From the NCBI GenBank assembly GCA_024036415.1, contig JAMWET010001214.1, positions 1 to 64,000 of the forward strand: 64,000 bases of DNA, in the 5' to 3' direction. Both the position numbers and the translations under genes were made by a program. The notes under the pieces are model-generated. The model saw only the letters and a program-made list of their open reading frames with translations. It was not told the DNA's origin and did not search any database. Positions 33,230-44,069 of the stretch are shown here, piece by piece; position 1 is the stretch's first letter, and each line of letters opens with the position of its first letter. This DNA comes from Prochilodus magdalenae (Eukaryota; Chordata; Actinopteri; Characiformes; Prochilodontidae).

Positions 33230-33480
33230 ATCTAGGGGGGTATTTCATATAGCAGGATTTCTCAGTTAGCTAGATAACGTGAACCCATCATGATCTCAAG
33301 CCCTTTAGCTCCTTTCCCATTGGACAGGCTGGACTCTGGGCTTAAGTTATCTGGCTAGAGAAACACTGGCCTACACAACTATACCAACATTATGGATGTA
33401 TGTTTGGATTTCAGAGAGAAATGTATTACCATTGTCATTGCATAATGACAACAGGGATTGGCCAGCCAGATGAGAAGCCT
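33230..33480. other. unclassified repeat-like stretch
   Basis: gggggtatttcatatagcag and cttaagttatctggctagag resemble ends of a fish element starting ggggtatttcaga, but I cannot find a partner end. No gene. Confidence 0.3.
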
Positions 33481-33484
33481 GGAT

Positions 33485-33800
33485 ACAAGTGTGAGTGTCC
33501 TTTAATCAAGACTTTAATCAAGTTAAGAGAGCACACAGGAACACAGAGGGCTTATAAATCCATGCCAAACAAAAAACAACAAACAAAAACTGAGTAAGAA
33601 ACAAAAGGAACTGTAACCATGTAAACCATAGGCATGAAACCAGGAACAGGTAAAGCACAAACACAATGCCAAGGAACACCTGAAAACACTAAAGGAGGGG
33701 CTAGGACGGAAGCAAAGGACAAGAAAAAGGGGCGGAGCAAAGGAGGAGCAAAAAAACAGGAGCATATAAGGCCAAAACCAGACAGTGGGCTGACTCATAA
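33485..33800 (+). promoter_or_regulatory. LTR-like or core-promoter-like segment
   Basis: A GC-box-like ggggcggagc at 33,729-33,738 is followed about 30 bp later by catataaggcc (33,763-33,773), the spacing of an upstream GC box and TATA box. The preceding sequence is A-rich with ggaactgtaaccatg and aaaggaggggctagg. The layout recalls U3 regions of fish LTR retrotransposons. No second LTR, primer-binding site or gag/pol was seen, so a solo fragment or coincidence are both possible. Confidence 0.3.
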
Positions 33801-35160
33801 ATGCTAGGCTATATAATAGCTATACTGCTGCTGAAGTAGCTTTAGCATAGTTAGCTATTTCCTATTCAACATAGTAAACAGCTTGACTTATTTCGCTAGC
33901 TTTATAAACCCAAATGGGTTTTAATTAATGTGGTGACCTACAACATCACGCATGTCCTTCCCGTTTTGCCTCCATCCATTGCTGTGATTGACCTTATAGA
34001 TACAGTTTGAGGCTACTACTTGTGCTTTGTCTATAAGGTGCCCAGAGCTCTGAACTGAAAACCAGGGACCAGTTCCAGTTTGGCAGTCAATACGGTATTA
34101 AAATATGAAATATAATAGGGGGGACAGTTTAGTTTTCACCATGGTTACAGTTGTAGTGTAGTATACTGTGGCAATGGCCGACAGGGATGCGTTTAACAAA
34201 ACACACAGTGGTTTTATGAGCTCATAATTCATATTTACATTAAATATATTGGCAGTAAAAAGAGACTCATGGCCCCTTCGCAGTTCTGGAGGGGCAGAGA
34301 TGACTGCTATCTGAGATATGCTGTATGTTGTTTAGCGATGGCTGAAGCCGTGAGTCCGTTTAGAAAACGATGTTCTATTTGTAGATGGTACAACGGTAGA
34401 CGGTAGCTACATGTATCGCTGTACACATCAGATACCTACCATCACCTGGCAGTACGATAACCCAGACAGGGCTTTTAATGCTTGGGTTACCTTGTGTCCT
34501 TGTGGTGATGTTATGGACTCACTTGACAGCTTTTGGTGGTGTTTCACACAGGAGTAGTCTCTGCAACTAGTGGTAGCAGATAGCAGCAGCCCCCTCTATT
34601 GGCCAAAACAAGAACAACACAAGACACCTGGCCTCTGCTCAGCTGCAGTTCTTTCTGAGGACGGCACATTTAAATATGGGGATATTTTCAGGGACAGCTC
34701 CAGACTAGGAACAGCCAGGCTAAAAATGTGTACTGTCTCGGGAAAACTGGGACATCTGTTTACCCTAGCTTGACCGATATATATATATACTTATAACAAT
34801 TATGAAAAAAAGTGGGCAAATCTTCCAGCGCACCTTTACCAAGCTATGGTACCTAGCAGTGTACAGTGTTAATTTAGCTAGCTAGTAATGCTAAACCAGC
34901 TCAAGCACCTGAACATGCAATTCTGAGTGGTTTAGTGTAAAATGCCCGGTTTGCAGAGGTGGAGATGGGAACCAGACAAAAGACCCCACCCCAACACTGA
35001 AGGTATGCTGTCTAGTGACATTGTTTTACAATAGGTTCGGGACTCAGCCCCAATCTTCAAGTCTGTGGTGCCTTCTGTTTGTAAATAAGAATCGCACAGG
35101 TCATGGATGACAAGCAGCATGGCTTTTCACAGAATGCCTTCTTTTTCCATTTCTTCTTTT
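33801..35160. other. non-coding stretch
   Basis: No gene recognised. It contains small tagctagc-rich words near 33,835-33,900 and 34,870-34,890 and a tatatatata run near 34,778. Short frames at 34,570-34,773 and 34,932-35,120 have no domain. Confidence 0.4.
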
Positions 35161-35224
35161 TCCCCCCCAATTCGTTGCTGAACCCCCTATAAACTATAGC
35201 ACCCCCTTGTGGTGGAATCAGGTA

Positions 35225-35510
35225 AGGATATAAAGTCTAGTCTTAAAACTTACCCGTTCAGTCAAGCCTTTGGAAATGCGTTTCCCTGTTAACTGCTAAC
35301 ACCATGTAGTGCTTTGAGTCCTTCTTTCAGAGCTAATGGTCTGTGAGTTCTTTCCCAGAGCTGAGCTACTGCCCAAACTCTGTGGTCTGCTGCAGAGCTA
35401 CTGCCCATCCTGTGCTCTCTGATGTTCCATCTTGCCCATTGTGGGCTTGGACCTGGATTCTCTGTAAGGCTGCTTCATCTGTTATATAAATAAACTTGAC
35501 TTGACCTGAC
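35225..35510 (+). repeat. LINE 3' region copy C2
   Basis: Begins ...cttaaaacttacccgttcag, readable as LKTYPFSQAF, the typical C-terminal motif of L2-like LINE ORF2. It continues with agagctaatggtctg, cagagctactgcccatcctg and ctgtaaggctgcttcatctg, and ends ataaacttgacttgacctga, a common LINE 3' tail. It shares the central phrases with C1 (3.4 kb) and C3 (40.7 kb). Confidence 0.6.
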
Positions 35511-35659
35511 TGGGTTTAATAAGACTTAGGCCTAAAATGTATTTTTAAATAAACCCCATGGTTTCTATCACCACCACCGTGAAAAATCTGACTCCAGCAA
35601 GTTTCTCCACAATGAACCATTTCATATCAAACCACTCTGAATCACTCAACCACTGAGTT

Positions 35660-36165
35660 ACGGAGACATGAAACAATATCTGTGGAATTCCCCTTTCAGC
35701 AGGAAGCTACGGTTCTGGAGCAAAGACCAGCCACTGCCCATGCTCTGATGCCCTTCATGCATGCACTTGTATGCATGATCCCCACTGTTTACAGAGCGGG
35801 GTCTGGCAGGGAGTTCCTCACAGCCCCTGCTCTGCTGGGTGCCCCGGGCTGGACAGCCTCCATCAGCAAACAGAGACTTCAGTGGGGATGGAGGAAGCAG
35901 ACGTGGAGGGACCAGGCGAAGCTGGCAGGCCCACAAAAGGTTGCATCCGCACGGAGACGCCCGGTAATTAGCAGGCTGTGGCAGGCCAGGGCAGCCAGAA
36001 GAGAAGGAAAAAAAGAGCAGGGTGATTTATTTCACTCATTAAGGCGTGAAGGACGGAGCCGCAAGCCCGCCATCCAACGTCTTAAAGAGGAACAGCCTCG
36101 TATGCTAACCGCGCACGCAGTCATGTTTGATAAGGACATCCAGGCTAATGTATTTTTTTAGCTTC
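35660..36165 (+). other. GC-rich unique island with a 159-codon frame
   Basis: A plus-strand open frame at 35,682-36,161 encodes 159 residues rich in Arg, Ala and Glu near its end (RLWQARAARREGKKEQGD). I recognise no domain, signal or membrane segment. A competing 92-codon frame runs antisense. The segment is more GC-rich than its surroundings and has no copy in the window. It could be a conserved non-coding element, an unrecognised exon or chance. The confidence given is for the sequence being something other than a repeat. Confidence 0.25.
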
Positions 36166-36170
36166 ATGAT

Positions 36171-36350
36171 CTTTGGTCCGCTGCCGCAAAGGATGTTATG
36201 ACTACAATCAATATGATAAATGATTTCTGGGGGGACGCACACAAGAATAAACTTGGCAACCCATCACAAGCCAAAAACCACAAGTGAAGTGATGGGACGA
36301 TACTGATGTCTCCAGTGGCTGAAACTCGTGTGAACGTGACCTACAGTTTT
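36171..36350 (+). repeat. dispersed repeat pair H, copy H1
   Basis: gatgttatgactacaatcaa, tatgataaatgattt and gggacgatactgatg are shared, with substitutions, with 38,710-38,890 (gatgttatgactacaatcac, gggacaatattgatg). Both start with tttggt-cggtaccgcaa-like sequence and end near a ggctgaaa motif. No inverted ends or coding capacity were seen. The family is unknown. Confidence 0.6.
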
Positions 36351-36617
36351 GAAACAGCTACTCCAGAATTGACTGCACTCTTGCTTAGGTTCCGAAATGG
36401 TTCTTCGCTAGGGTGTATGATTTCGAAACATGTAAATGACTTTTGGCTTTACACTGCATTCTTGAGAAACTTACCCAATCTGAAGTGTTCACAGTGGTCT
36501 TGATAGCCACAGGACCAAAGTTAACTTTATTATTAATACTCTTATATATCACTGCTATGGACAACATCACTGAGTCACTTTATACAACAGGAATAGACAT
36601 AAACATACATATCGTCC

Positions 36618-36855
36618 CTGTCCAAAGAAAAACATATATCTCCAAAATGGCAGGTTTACAGGAGAGGGCAAAAACCACATTTAATTTTAATGTAAGTCAA
36701 TGGAACCAGACGTCTTTCCAAGCCATTTTGGGTCATTTCTGTTGGTCCATTCATCTTGTGATTTTCACACAGTGTAAACAGCAGCTGATGTGTTCAAATA
36801 ATGTGTAAAAGTAAAAATGGGCAAAAATGGAGATACATATTTTTCATTGGACAAC
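36618..36855. mobile_element. MITE with inverted ends, copy G2
   Basis: Left end ctgtccaaagaaaaacatat, then atctcc; right end ggagatacatatttttcatt, then ggacaa. They pair as 26-bp inverted repeats with about four mismatches. The interior matches G1 at 24.9 kb (tcaatggaaccagacgtctt, cacacagtgtaaacagcagc). Length about 238 bp. Non-coding. Confidence 0.8.
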
Positions 36856-37428
36856 GACCAAAAGTTTGTTCCCAGCTGGAACCAAGGGATAGTAGGTTCC
36901 TCAGCACGAACTGTGACCATATCCAAATGATATGTTGGGGAAAACAAAGGCAACAATGGGGCCCCCTAAGGGCTTGCTGGTAATCTATACGCGCTGCCAT
37001 CTTTGTTTGTACACTACTGTTGTGCAGCGCCTTCTGTTGACATTGATGCCATATCCTTTGACGTTTCTTGGTTCCATTAAGAACTGGTCTAAATGTAGAC
37101 TGGTTTTCTGAATAGCACCAAGGTTCTATGAAGCCTAAATGGAACCAGTCCTTTGTTGGAAAAGGCCTATGTGTTCAGATCACAAATTGACCTTGAAGTT
37201 TTTAGATGAAGAAAGAAAATAAAAAGAGTGTAAAATTAAGGATACAGTTGTAGATTATACTTACAATCTGAATGCACAGTAGATCAGAGCCATATAAAGA
37301 AAGACTCACGAAAACCGAAGTTCAAAATGTCTCATGGTCATGTGATTCACATAGACTTCAAATAGTTCCAGGAAGTAATTTGAGAGATCTGCGATTTCTG
37401 GTCATTAGTAGTCAATAATGTGTCTATC
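36856..37428. other. non-coding stretch
   Basis: No gene. Small frames on both strands at 36,794-37,000 overlap each other and have no domain. Confidence 0.4.
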
Positions 37429-37430
37429 TA

Positions 37431-37961
37431 CAGGGGTTGGACAATGAAACTGAAACACCTGGTTTTAGACCACAGTCATTTATTAGTATGGTGTAGGGCC
37501 TCCTTTTGCGGCCAATACAGCGTCAGTTGGTCTTGGGAATGACATATACGAGTCCTGCACAGTGGTCAGAGGGAGTTTAAGCCATTCTTCTTGCAGGATA
37601 GTGGCCAGGTCACTACGTGATGCTGGTGGAGGTTCGTCCTTCTTGGTGGTATGCTGACATTACCCTGGATACCGTGGCTCTAGATACATCACAAAGACTT
37701 GCTGTCTTGGTCACAGATGCGCCAGCAAGACGTGCACCAACAGTGTGTCCTCTTTTGAACTCCGGTATGTCACCCATAATGTTGTGTGCATTGCAGTATT
37801 TTGAGCAGAACTGTGCTCTTACCTGCTAACTGAACCTTCACACTCTGCTCTTACTGGTGCAATGTGCAGTTAATGAAGATTGGCCGCCAGGCTGGTCCAA
37901 TTTAGCCATGAGACTCCCACACTAAAATGACAGGTGTTTCAGTTTCAATGTCCAACCCCTG
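37431..37961 (-). mobile_element. Tc1-like MITE, family B copy B3
   Basis: Full-length copy flanked by TA (37,429-37,430 and 37,962-37,963), ends caggggttggacaatgaaac and complement. The interior is nearly the reverse complement of B2, with the transposase relic reading on the minus strand: HTH region (EFKRG, then SRATVSRVM-like) joined to the C-terminal tail GGPTPY. 531 bp. The one difference at the right end is a caatgtcc where others have cattgtcc. Confidence 0.9.
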
Positions 37962-37963
37962 TA

Positions 37964-38709
37964 CATCCTACATTTAGTCCAAGTTATGGTTTTGTTTACT
38001 GTTTGGATATCTAAAATATGCTATACATCCATATTAATGGTGATGTATTACAAAAATAGCTAGCCATCTCCCGTATCATCCAAACATCCAAAATGTATAT
38101 CCATGTTTCACCTCATCCACCCACCAACCCCACCATCACATGCCATGTTATAAGTAGTATTTTTACTCCCCCTGTAAAAACACATTAGAAGTCTATCTCT
38201 GTCCACAACGTTGGATAAAATGGTGTTAGGAAAAGGAGATCCACAGTTAACGTGATTAACATGGTTAATGCTGTGTGGAGCTAACCATATTTCGTAGCCT
38301 AGCCCAATCTGTAAACTGTTATGTTCCCTTAATCAGTCAGTTTGATGGGAGATAATCCACTAACATGATTTAATAGCGATGTTAACCTGATGTAGATGTG
38401 CTGATAATACACAGTCTGAGTATTTAGACGTCTAAGTTCTAGAACGTGCATCACAAATGTTCTATTCTGGTGCACCACTGCTGGGCTGCTATTCTTTGCT
38501 GCTAACTTCTGGGAACTATTGAGAGGTTCCACGATCCGACACTGCTGTAAAACAAATTAGTCCACTGGGCAGACTGGAGATGATGCGACGCTCTCTCTAC
38601 ATGACTCTGCTGTAGACGTACCTTTGATGGTACCACTCCAAAGACAAGATCAGTTAAGCACCTTTTGTGATCATGTGATCAACAATCAGTTTTGTTTTGG
38701 TTCTTTTTG
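37964..38709. other. non-coding stretch
   Basis: No gene recognised. The minus frame at 38,329-38,532 has no domain. Confidence 0.4.
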
Positions 38710-38890
38710 CTTTGGTTCGGTACCGCAAGGATGTTATGACTACAATCACTATGATTAATGATTGCTGTGGAAACCCACACTAGAACAAACCCGGTCCAAA
38801 ACCTCTCGAATCGAAGCAATGGGACAATATTGATGCTTCCAACGAACGTCATGGCTGAAAGCCTGGAGACCACAGCGAGCTATTCAGAGT
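38710..38890 (+). repeat. dispersed repeat pair H, copy H2
   Basis: Partner of 36,171-36,350. It keeps the phrase atgattgctgtggaaaccca where H1 has atgatttctggggggacgca, so both have diverged from a common source. Confidence 0.6.
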
Positions 38891-38939
38891 GGTCCAGTGA
38901 ATGGCATATGGTAATGGTTTCACCTCCAATGCATGTCAG

Positions 38940-39400
38940 GAACCCACGGGGAAACCGCCGGAATAATGTTGATTTTCTTTTCTGATTGTAGGGTGCGCGC
39001 TGTGGAATGGAAGGCTTGGCCTTTTTCTCCTGACCTTCTCTTCCTTCCTTTCTTCCTCTTTTTCTACACCTCTCGGACAGCATCAGCAGTGATTTCTCTA
39101 TTCCGGCCCTGACAGGCCAACACAATGAATCGGGGGCCATTACAAAAGGGACTTTTCCACTTCATTAAGCCGAGGTCCCACAAGCTTGGAGGGCACAGAA
39201 TAAGCAATTTATCTACATTTACAGCTGTTTAGCATGGCGGCTGTGGGACGGAATGTAAATGCTTTCATGTTTCGCACTGGAAAATGCAGACGGCCTGTGG
39301 AAAGGCGGCTAGCCTGTCCCGAATAAGCATGTACAGGTTCGGGGGATGTCAGTTTGGGGGCTGTTACTGTTAAAATTTGAACCTGACATACTCGTAATTC
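38940..39400. other. unique non-coding island (conserved-element candidate)
   Basis: Repeat-free within the window. The words gggggccattacaaaaggga, cttcattaagccgaggtccc and atggcggctgtgggacggaa give it the look of a vertebrate conserved non-coding element. A pyrimidine-rich stretch (39,020-39,070) lies at its left. No coding signal. Appearance only; no alignment was possible. Confidence 0.3.
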
Positions 39401-40655
39401 CCACTTTACGAGCAGAATCCTCAGACTGGCACACTAAGGCAGTGTAAGGGTAGTACAGGACAGCTAGGCTGCATTTTCCCCCCAGTAAGGCCTATATCCT
39501 AATATACAGAACGGTGATTGGAGCATTTAGGGGGCCAGGTATATGATGTTTATTGGTTTGTTGATCGTTCAGTCAGTCCAAAATCTATAATAACAATAAG
39601 TCTGTTACAATAATTCTGTTTAATATCAGTTATTCGGTTTAATATCGAATGTTTTCATCATACAAGGCAATTAAATGAGGTGTTAAAACTCAGGGAGAAG
39701 CATTTCTAGGCTGAACCGTTGTGTTTCCTGTGTTGCAAGGCCAATGTCAATATAAAGACAGTTCTCAGAACGTATTATGTATTAAATTACAATTCATGTG
39801 ACAAAAACAGGTCAAGCCATCAGTGGATAGATTTAGCGAAGGAAGGAAGCCCAGCTAATGAGAAATACTTAGAGTTCAATCACAGATCAAATTATATGGG
39901 TCTGAACGCGGGACATTCAAATATAAATTACTCTTAGATATTGGATAGTATGTTCAATAATGACCCCAGTCAAAATGAAGACTATTTCATTAGCAGTAAT
40001 AGCTTCTGCCGCCTTGCAGGCTGATTATCTATATGACCGAGCATCTTCATATGAATCTGGTCAAATAGCCATGATGGAATGAATTTCACACGCTTCTTCC
40101 TTTTACAGTAGGGGACAGGGGACAAAGGAGGAAATAAAATCCATCCAGTTTTTCCCCTAGTAAGATTATATGGCGGCTGAATGAGGGCAGGAAATTCTTT
40201 AATGGCCCAATTTTATAATGTCATGATATCCTGGATTGTTTTGGTAATTGATATTTTAAGCCCCCCGGTGCTGCAGTTTATTTCTGAACCCCGATAGGGC
40301 AATCAATTACTACATTTACATGCACATCCAAAAAGGGCTCCACCAAAGTGCGTCCTAAAGTTGGGCATTTACCATTGGGCTTCGTACCATTGCCCTAAAC
40401 CCAGCCCTTCGTATACTGTTTGTTATGTTGTGTAAGGGACTGGTTTGGCAGCACTGCACTGGCTGTGAGCCTTATGGGTTTGACAGAATTCACATATTTT
40501 GTACCTATGATTGGGTTTCATTTCAACAGTGTCATCTCAGCACAGTAGCTAGTATGCAATTTTTTCAATTATAAATATAATATATACATACATATTTTTG
40601 GTACGCTGGGAACGTTTGGTGCTGTTGCAATAGCTAGGCCCGCCTGGAGTCACTG
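39401..40655. other. unique non-coding stretch (candidate 39.90-40.32 kb)
   Basis: No gene. The part 39,900-40,320 is repeat-free with long AT-rich words (tcattagcagtaatagcttc, gggcaatcaattactacatt) and a ggccccccggtg-like GC patch near 40,260. It is another conserved-element candidate by appearance. 40,560-40,600 is a short AT-rich run. Confidence 0.25.
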
Positions 40656-40659
40656 CTTG

Positions 40660-40910
40660 CACTCAACACCATATAGTGTATTTAAATCTTCTGTCAGAGC
40701 TAACAGTCTGTCTGATTCTCCTTGTCTGAACTTGCTGGCCATCCTGTGTGGCCTGATGCTGTTGTTCTCTACCTCTGCTCTGGCCTGGGTGGCACTGCTT
40801 GACTTTAACCACCACAGAGCTCTTAGCTGTCCTGCAACTGTGGAAGCTGGCCTGCATCCTGTCTGCCTGCATCTAGATCCCGCTCCTGTCCTACCACATC
40901 TGATTTAAAA
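40660..40910 (+). repeat. LINE 3' region copy C3
   Basis: Shares atatagtgtatttaaatctt, ctgtcagagctaac, gccatcctgtgtggcctgat, accacagagctc and gctgtcctgcaactgtggaa with C1 and C2. The 83-codon frame across it is a by-product. No tandem expansion here. Confidence 0.6.
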
Positions 40911-40969
40911 GACACCTGCAGCAGTTCATTATATGAAATCAGGTGGGGTGGAACAAAGACAGGGGGTCA

Positions 40970-41330
40970 GATTTGGTGGATGTCTTTCCTGGCACAGTTC
41001 TGAGGAGAATTCCCTGTAGGCTGGGATTTTAGCCACTGCTGGTAGACCCGTATGACCGTACACTTCCATGCACCTGCAGATATAGCTACTTCCTTCACAC
41101 TATGGTTTTTGGCCTACGCCCAAATGCTCAGTAACTCCTTTTAGCCAATCATTAACATCTGCTTTGGAGCCATTTTCCAACATGGAATGAGACATTCCCT
41201 GCACTGTACCACCTATCTTACCAATCTATGGATCCCGTCACTTCACACCCAGGTATTTATAGCTCCCCCATCATCCCCGTGCAGCGCCCATCTGCAGGAG
41301 CACCTGAAGTTACTACCACATTAAACACAC
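40970..41330 (-). mobile_element. Tc1-like relic, family D copy D2
   Basis: Matches D3 at 46.6 kb along its length: tggatgtctttcctggcaca, gaattccctgtaggctggga, ggtagacccgtatgaccgta, ttagccaatcattaacatct, and a 3' end with ctgcaggagcacctgaagtt. On the minus strand an HTH-like N-terminus of a Tc1 transposase is expected, but the frame is broken. Confidence 0.65.
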
Positions 41331-42173
41331 AAGGGGACTCTTTCATGAGCTATGAGTGAGATATGGCCTTCAAGCAGTAACATAATAAAGCTTCTTTCTA
41401 AATTAGCCTGCTAATGGGAAAAAAAAACAGCTCTCGTCCTCAAATATCCCCCAAAAGCATCTGCAGTTTATAATAAATCCTCAATACGCATAATCGGATG
41501 GGTGTTTTCCATGTCTTCAAACCAGAAATTCTCACTCTAGAGAACTAGTGCAGCACACAGCTCTTTGAGCAAAGGCAAGCACGTTCGGGACAGATGAAGT
41601 CAAAATTACACTTTCCATTTTTGGCCAGAATGCCCCTTTAAGAGGGGCAATCACACTACTTTTCCAACATTTCTGCACAATTTAACTGGTGTGAGATGTG
41701 AACACTCACCGTAGTTTGGCATGAAAACGGTAGGCAATAGGCTACGGTTGTAAGCTCCCGTAATGCTCTTTACAGTGGTGAGTCAATTTGGAACCAGGTG
41801 TCTACAACACAGGTGTAGTCACTTAAAAACATGCAAGACAGGTGAAAGCGCATGATGGAGGGAGTAAAAAGTGTATGATATACACTGCCAGTCAAAAGTT
41901 TAGGCACAGCCTGCTTACCATAGAAGGTTCTCTATATGTGTATCTTTGTGCATTACTGTAGAATTAAAAGTAAAACTAATAAAAATAAAATATATAAACA
42001 CTATAAAATAGCACTCATAGGGAATTTTACAGTCCACTTTAAAATCATCCAGAATGGAGCTTTACAGGGGGATGAACCAGCTTAACCTGCTTCAGTGGAG
42101 GCTGATACAGCAACTCTATTGGTCTGAATAATCAGTAAGTTTGAAAGGTGACCTAGAGCTTCTAAACTAAGCA
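41331..42173. other. non-coding stretch with a Tc1-end fragment
   Basis: At 41,881-41,912 tacactgccagtcaaaagtt, then taggcaca, resembles one terminal repeat of another Tc1 family. No partner end was found. The remainder shows no gene. Confidence 0.4.
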
Positions 42174-43041
42174 CAGTTAAGGTCAAAATTATTAGCCCCC
42201 TAGAAACTTTTTGCATCTCCCCCTTCCTCTAAAAATACTGTCAACATCTTTGCAATATCCTTAAACTTTAATAGGCCTCTACAACTCCTCAACAAATACT
42301 GTCCCCACAGTGAAGCATGCTGGTGGAAGCATAATGCTCTGTGGTGCTGTTTTGCTGCTTTAGGGATAGGACCCTTGTTTCGGGATTTTTGCACGGCGAG
42401 CATGAAAAAAAAAGATTATGTGGATTTTTTGAAGAATAACATCACGACTTCTGCTGCCAGTCTAGGGTTAGGGGTCATCGCTAGGCCTTCTAACAAGACA
42501 ATGACCCAAGGCATACATCAAAAGTTAGTCCAAAAACTTGTGAAAGACACCAAAATCAAGGTTCTGGATGTGACCCTCTCAGAGAGCCCTGACCTTAACC
42601 CTATTGAGAATCAGTGGAGGGATCTCAAGGTTCCGGTCCATGCTCGGAGACCAAGCAATTTGCATAATCTTGAGGAATTTTTGCCAAGGATGGAGTGGGC
42701 TAAAATCCCTCAGGAGACATGTGCCAACTTAGTTATAGAAACTACCAGAAGAGGTTTGTTGACAGTTTTGAATCAGAAAAGGCTACGCTATGATTATTAA
42801 GTGTGTCACAGAGGGCTAACAATTTTGACCATTGCTTGTTTTGCTTTTTTCTTGTTTCAGTCAGCAAACCAATAAAAATGTCCATTTGGACCTTATCCAG
42901 ATGTTGTCTTTCTTCTTGTGAAAACGCACACAAAACTCTAAAGACTTAAGCGTCACAGCCCATGTCATTGGTTGCATTCTGAAGAATAAGGTTTTTAATT
43001 GATTTTATAAAGGGGGGCTAATAATTTTTGGACCATAACTG
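42174..43041 (+). mobile_element. Tc1-like transposon relic, family F
   Basis: Inverted ends: cagttaaggtcaaaattatt, then agccccc at left; the right end complement reads cagttatggtccaaaaatta. The plus strand carries the C-terminal half of a transposase: MKKKDYVDFLKNNI, ASLGLG, DTKIKVLD, ESPDLNPIENQWRDLK (catalytic Glu region), VHARRPSNLHNLEEF and EWAKIPQETCANLV. The motif QDNDPRHT with the second catalytic Asp is readable only in another frame (about 42,494-42,517), so a frameshift is present. The HTH and first Asp are deleted. Length about 868 bp. Confidence 0.88.
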
Positions 43042-44069
43042 TGTATAATTAGAGGTTTGGCAATATGGGCTGACATATAAATTCTGCTGATACATTAAGA
43101 GTTATATGTGGTATATCAGGATATGTCTACATGTTCAGACCGTCTCAATCAGTCAGAACTGTTATGTGTTAGCCTGTAGAGTGCTTTAACATCACTCAAC
43201 AACATCCATCTAGATGGTGTGTGTCCAAACTGTTGACTGGAATGCGCTGTATATAATGGAGTAAAGGTGCACATATACAGTGTTAATGATGCTCGAGGGA
43301 GGTGCCAATGCTTCAAAAAACAACACTTAAAGCTCATAATGAAGTTCAGTTACTGCAGTTACTGCTGTAAATATATTAATGGAGTTGCCGAGGGTGTATC
43401 CCAGGGCAGCCAATGACACTAAAGCAGTCAGTTCTCTTTGAACTTCAGAAGAAATGGCAGCAAGGGCGCGCCCCCATGGCAGCTTGCTTTAGTCTTAAGC
43501 TCGTTGACCAGAATTCGAAGGGGTCAGCCGGGAGCTTTCTGGCATATCTTCCTGCTTACCATTCAAAATATATATTATCGAAAAGCAACCAAGGTCCCCT
43601 TGTGGTGTGGCATAAGTCCCCCCACTGTGTATCCCAAAACCTCACCCAACAGAATAGAGACAGCCATCTGTTTCATTTAGACAGACAACCGTTTCATTGA
43701 AATCCCATAGGAAATCTCAGAGGCCTCCAGAGTTGTACGCTTAATGAAATCCTGCAGGTGTCACTCAGAAGATAAAATTTGAAATCGAGATGGGTTGGAA
43801 CAGAAACACCTCGCGGTTCGAGAGATCTTACCGTTAAAGAGGACCCAGATTAAGCCTATCGGGACAGGAATGTATATGTATTATCTCCTTAGAGTGAATA
43901 TATAGTGTAAGGTCTATGAGACAGATGGAGGACTTATAGATGTGTAATGGGAGGTGATCATAGGATTCTGTTCATTCTACCTTTTTTTTGCTGTTTATGA
44001 GCAGATACTAAGTTTGAATGTTTTTGAAAAACTGGACCAGTGAACGTTCCTTCTTAATTTCTGGTCTAT
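43042..44069. other. non-coding stretch
   Basis: No gene recognised. A 95-codon frame at 43,413-43,700 and an overlapping 80-codon frame have no domain. Confidence 0.4.

Noticed and set aside
33523..33798. membrane-protein-like minus-strand frame rich in Phe, Leu and Cys
   Set aside because: It is the complement of an A-rich, LTR-like segment. The hydrophobicity follows from T-rich codons, and no family or start context supports it.
42375..42800. active Tc1 transposase
   Set aside because: The frame starts within the catalytic domain, lacks the DNA-binding part and first Asp, and needs a frameshift to read the QDNDP motif.
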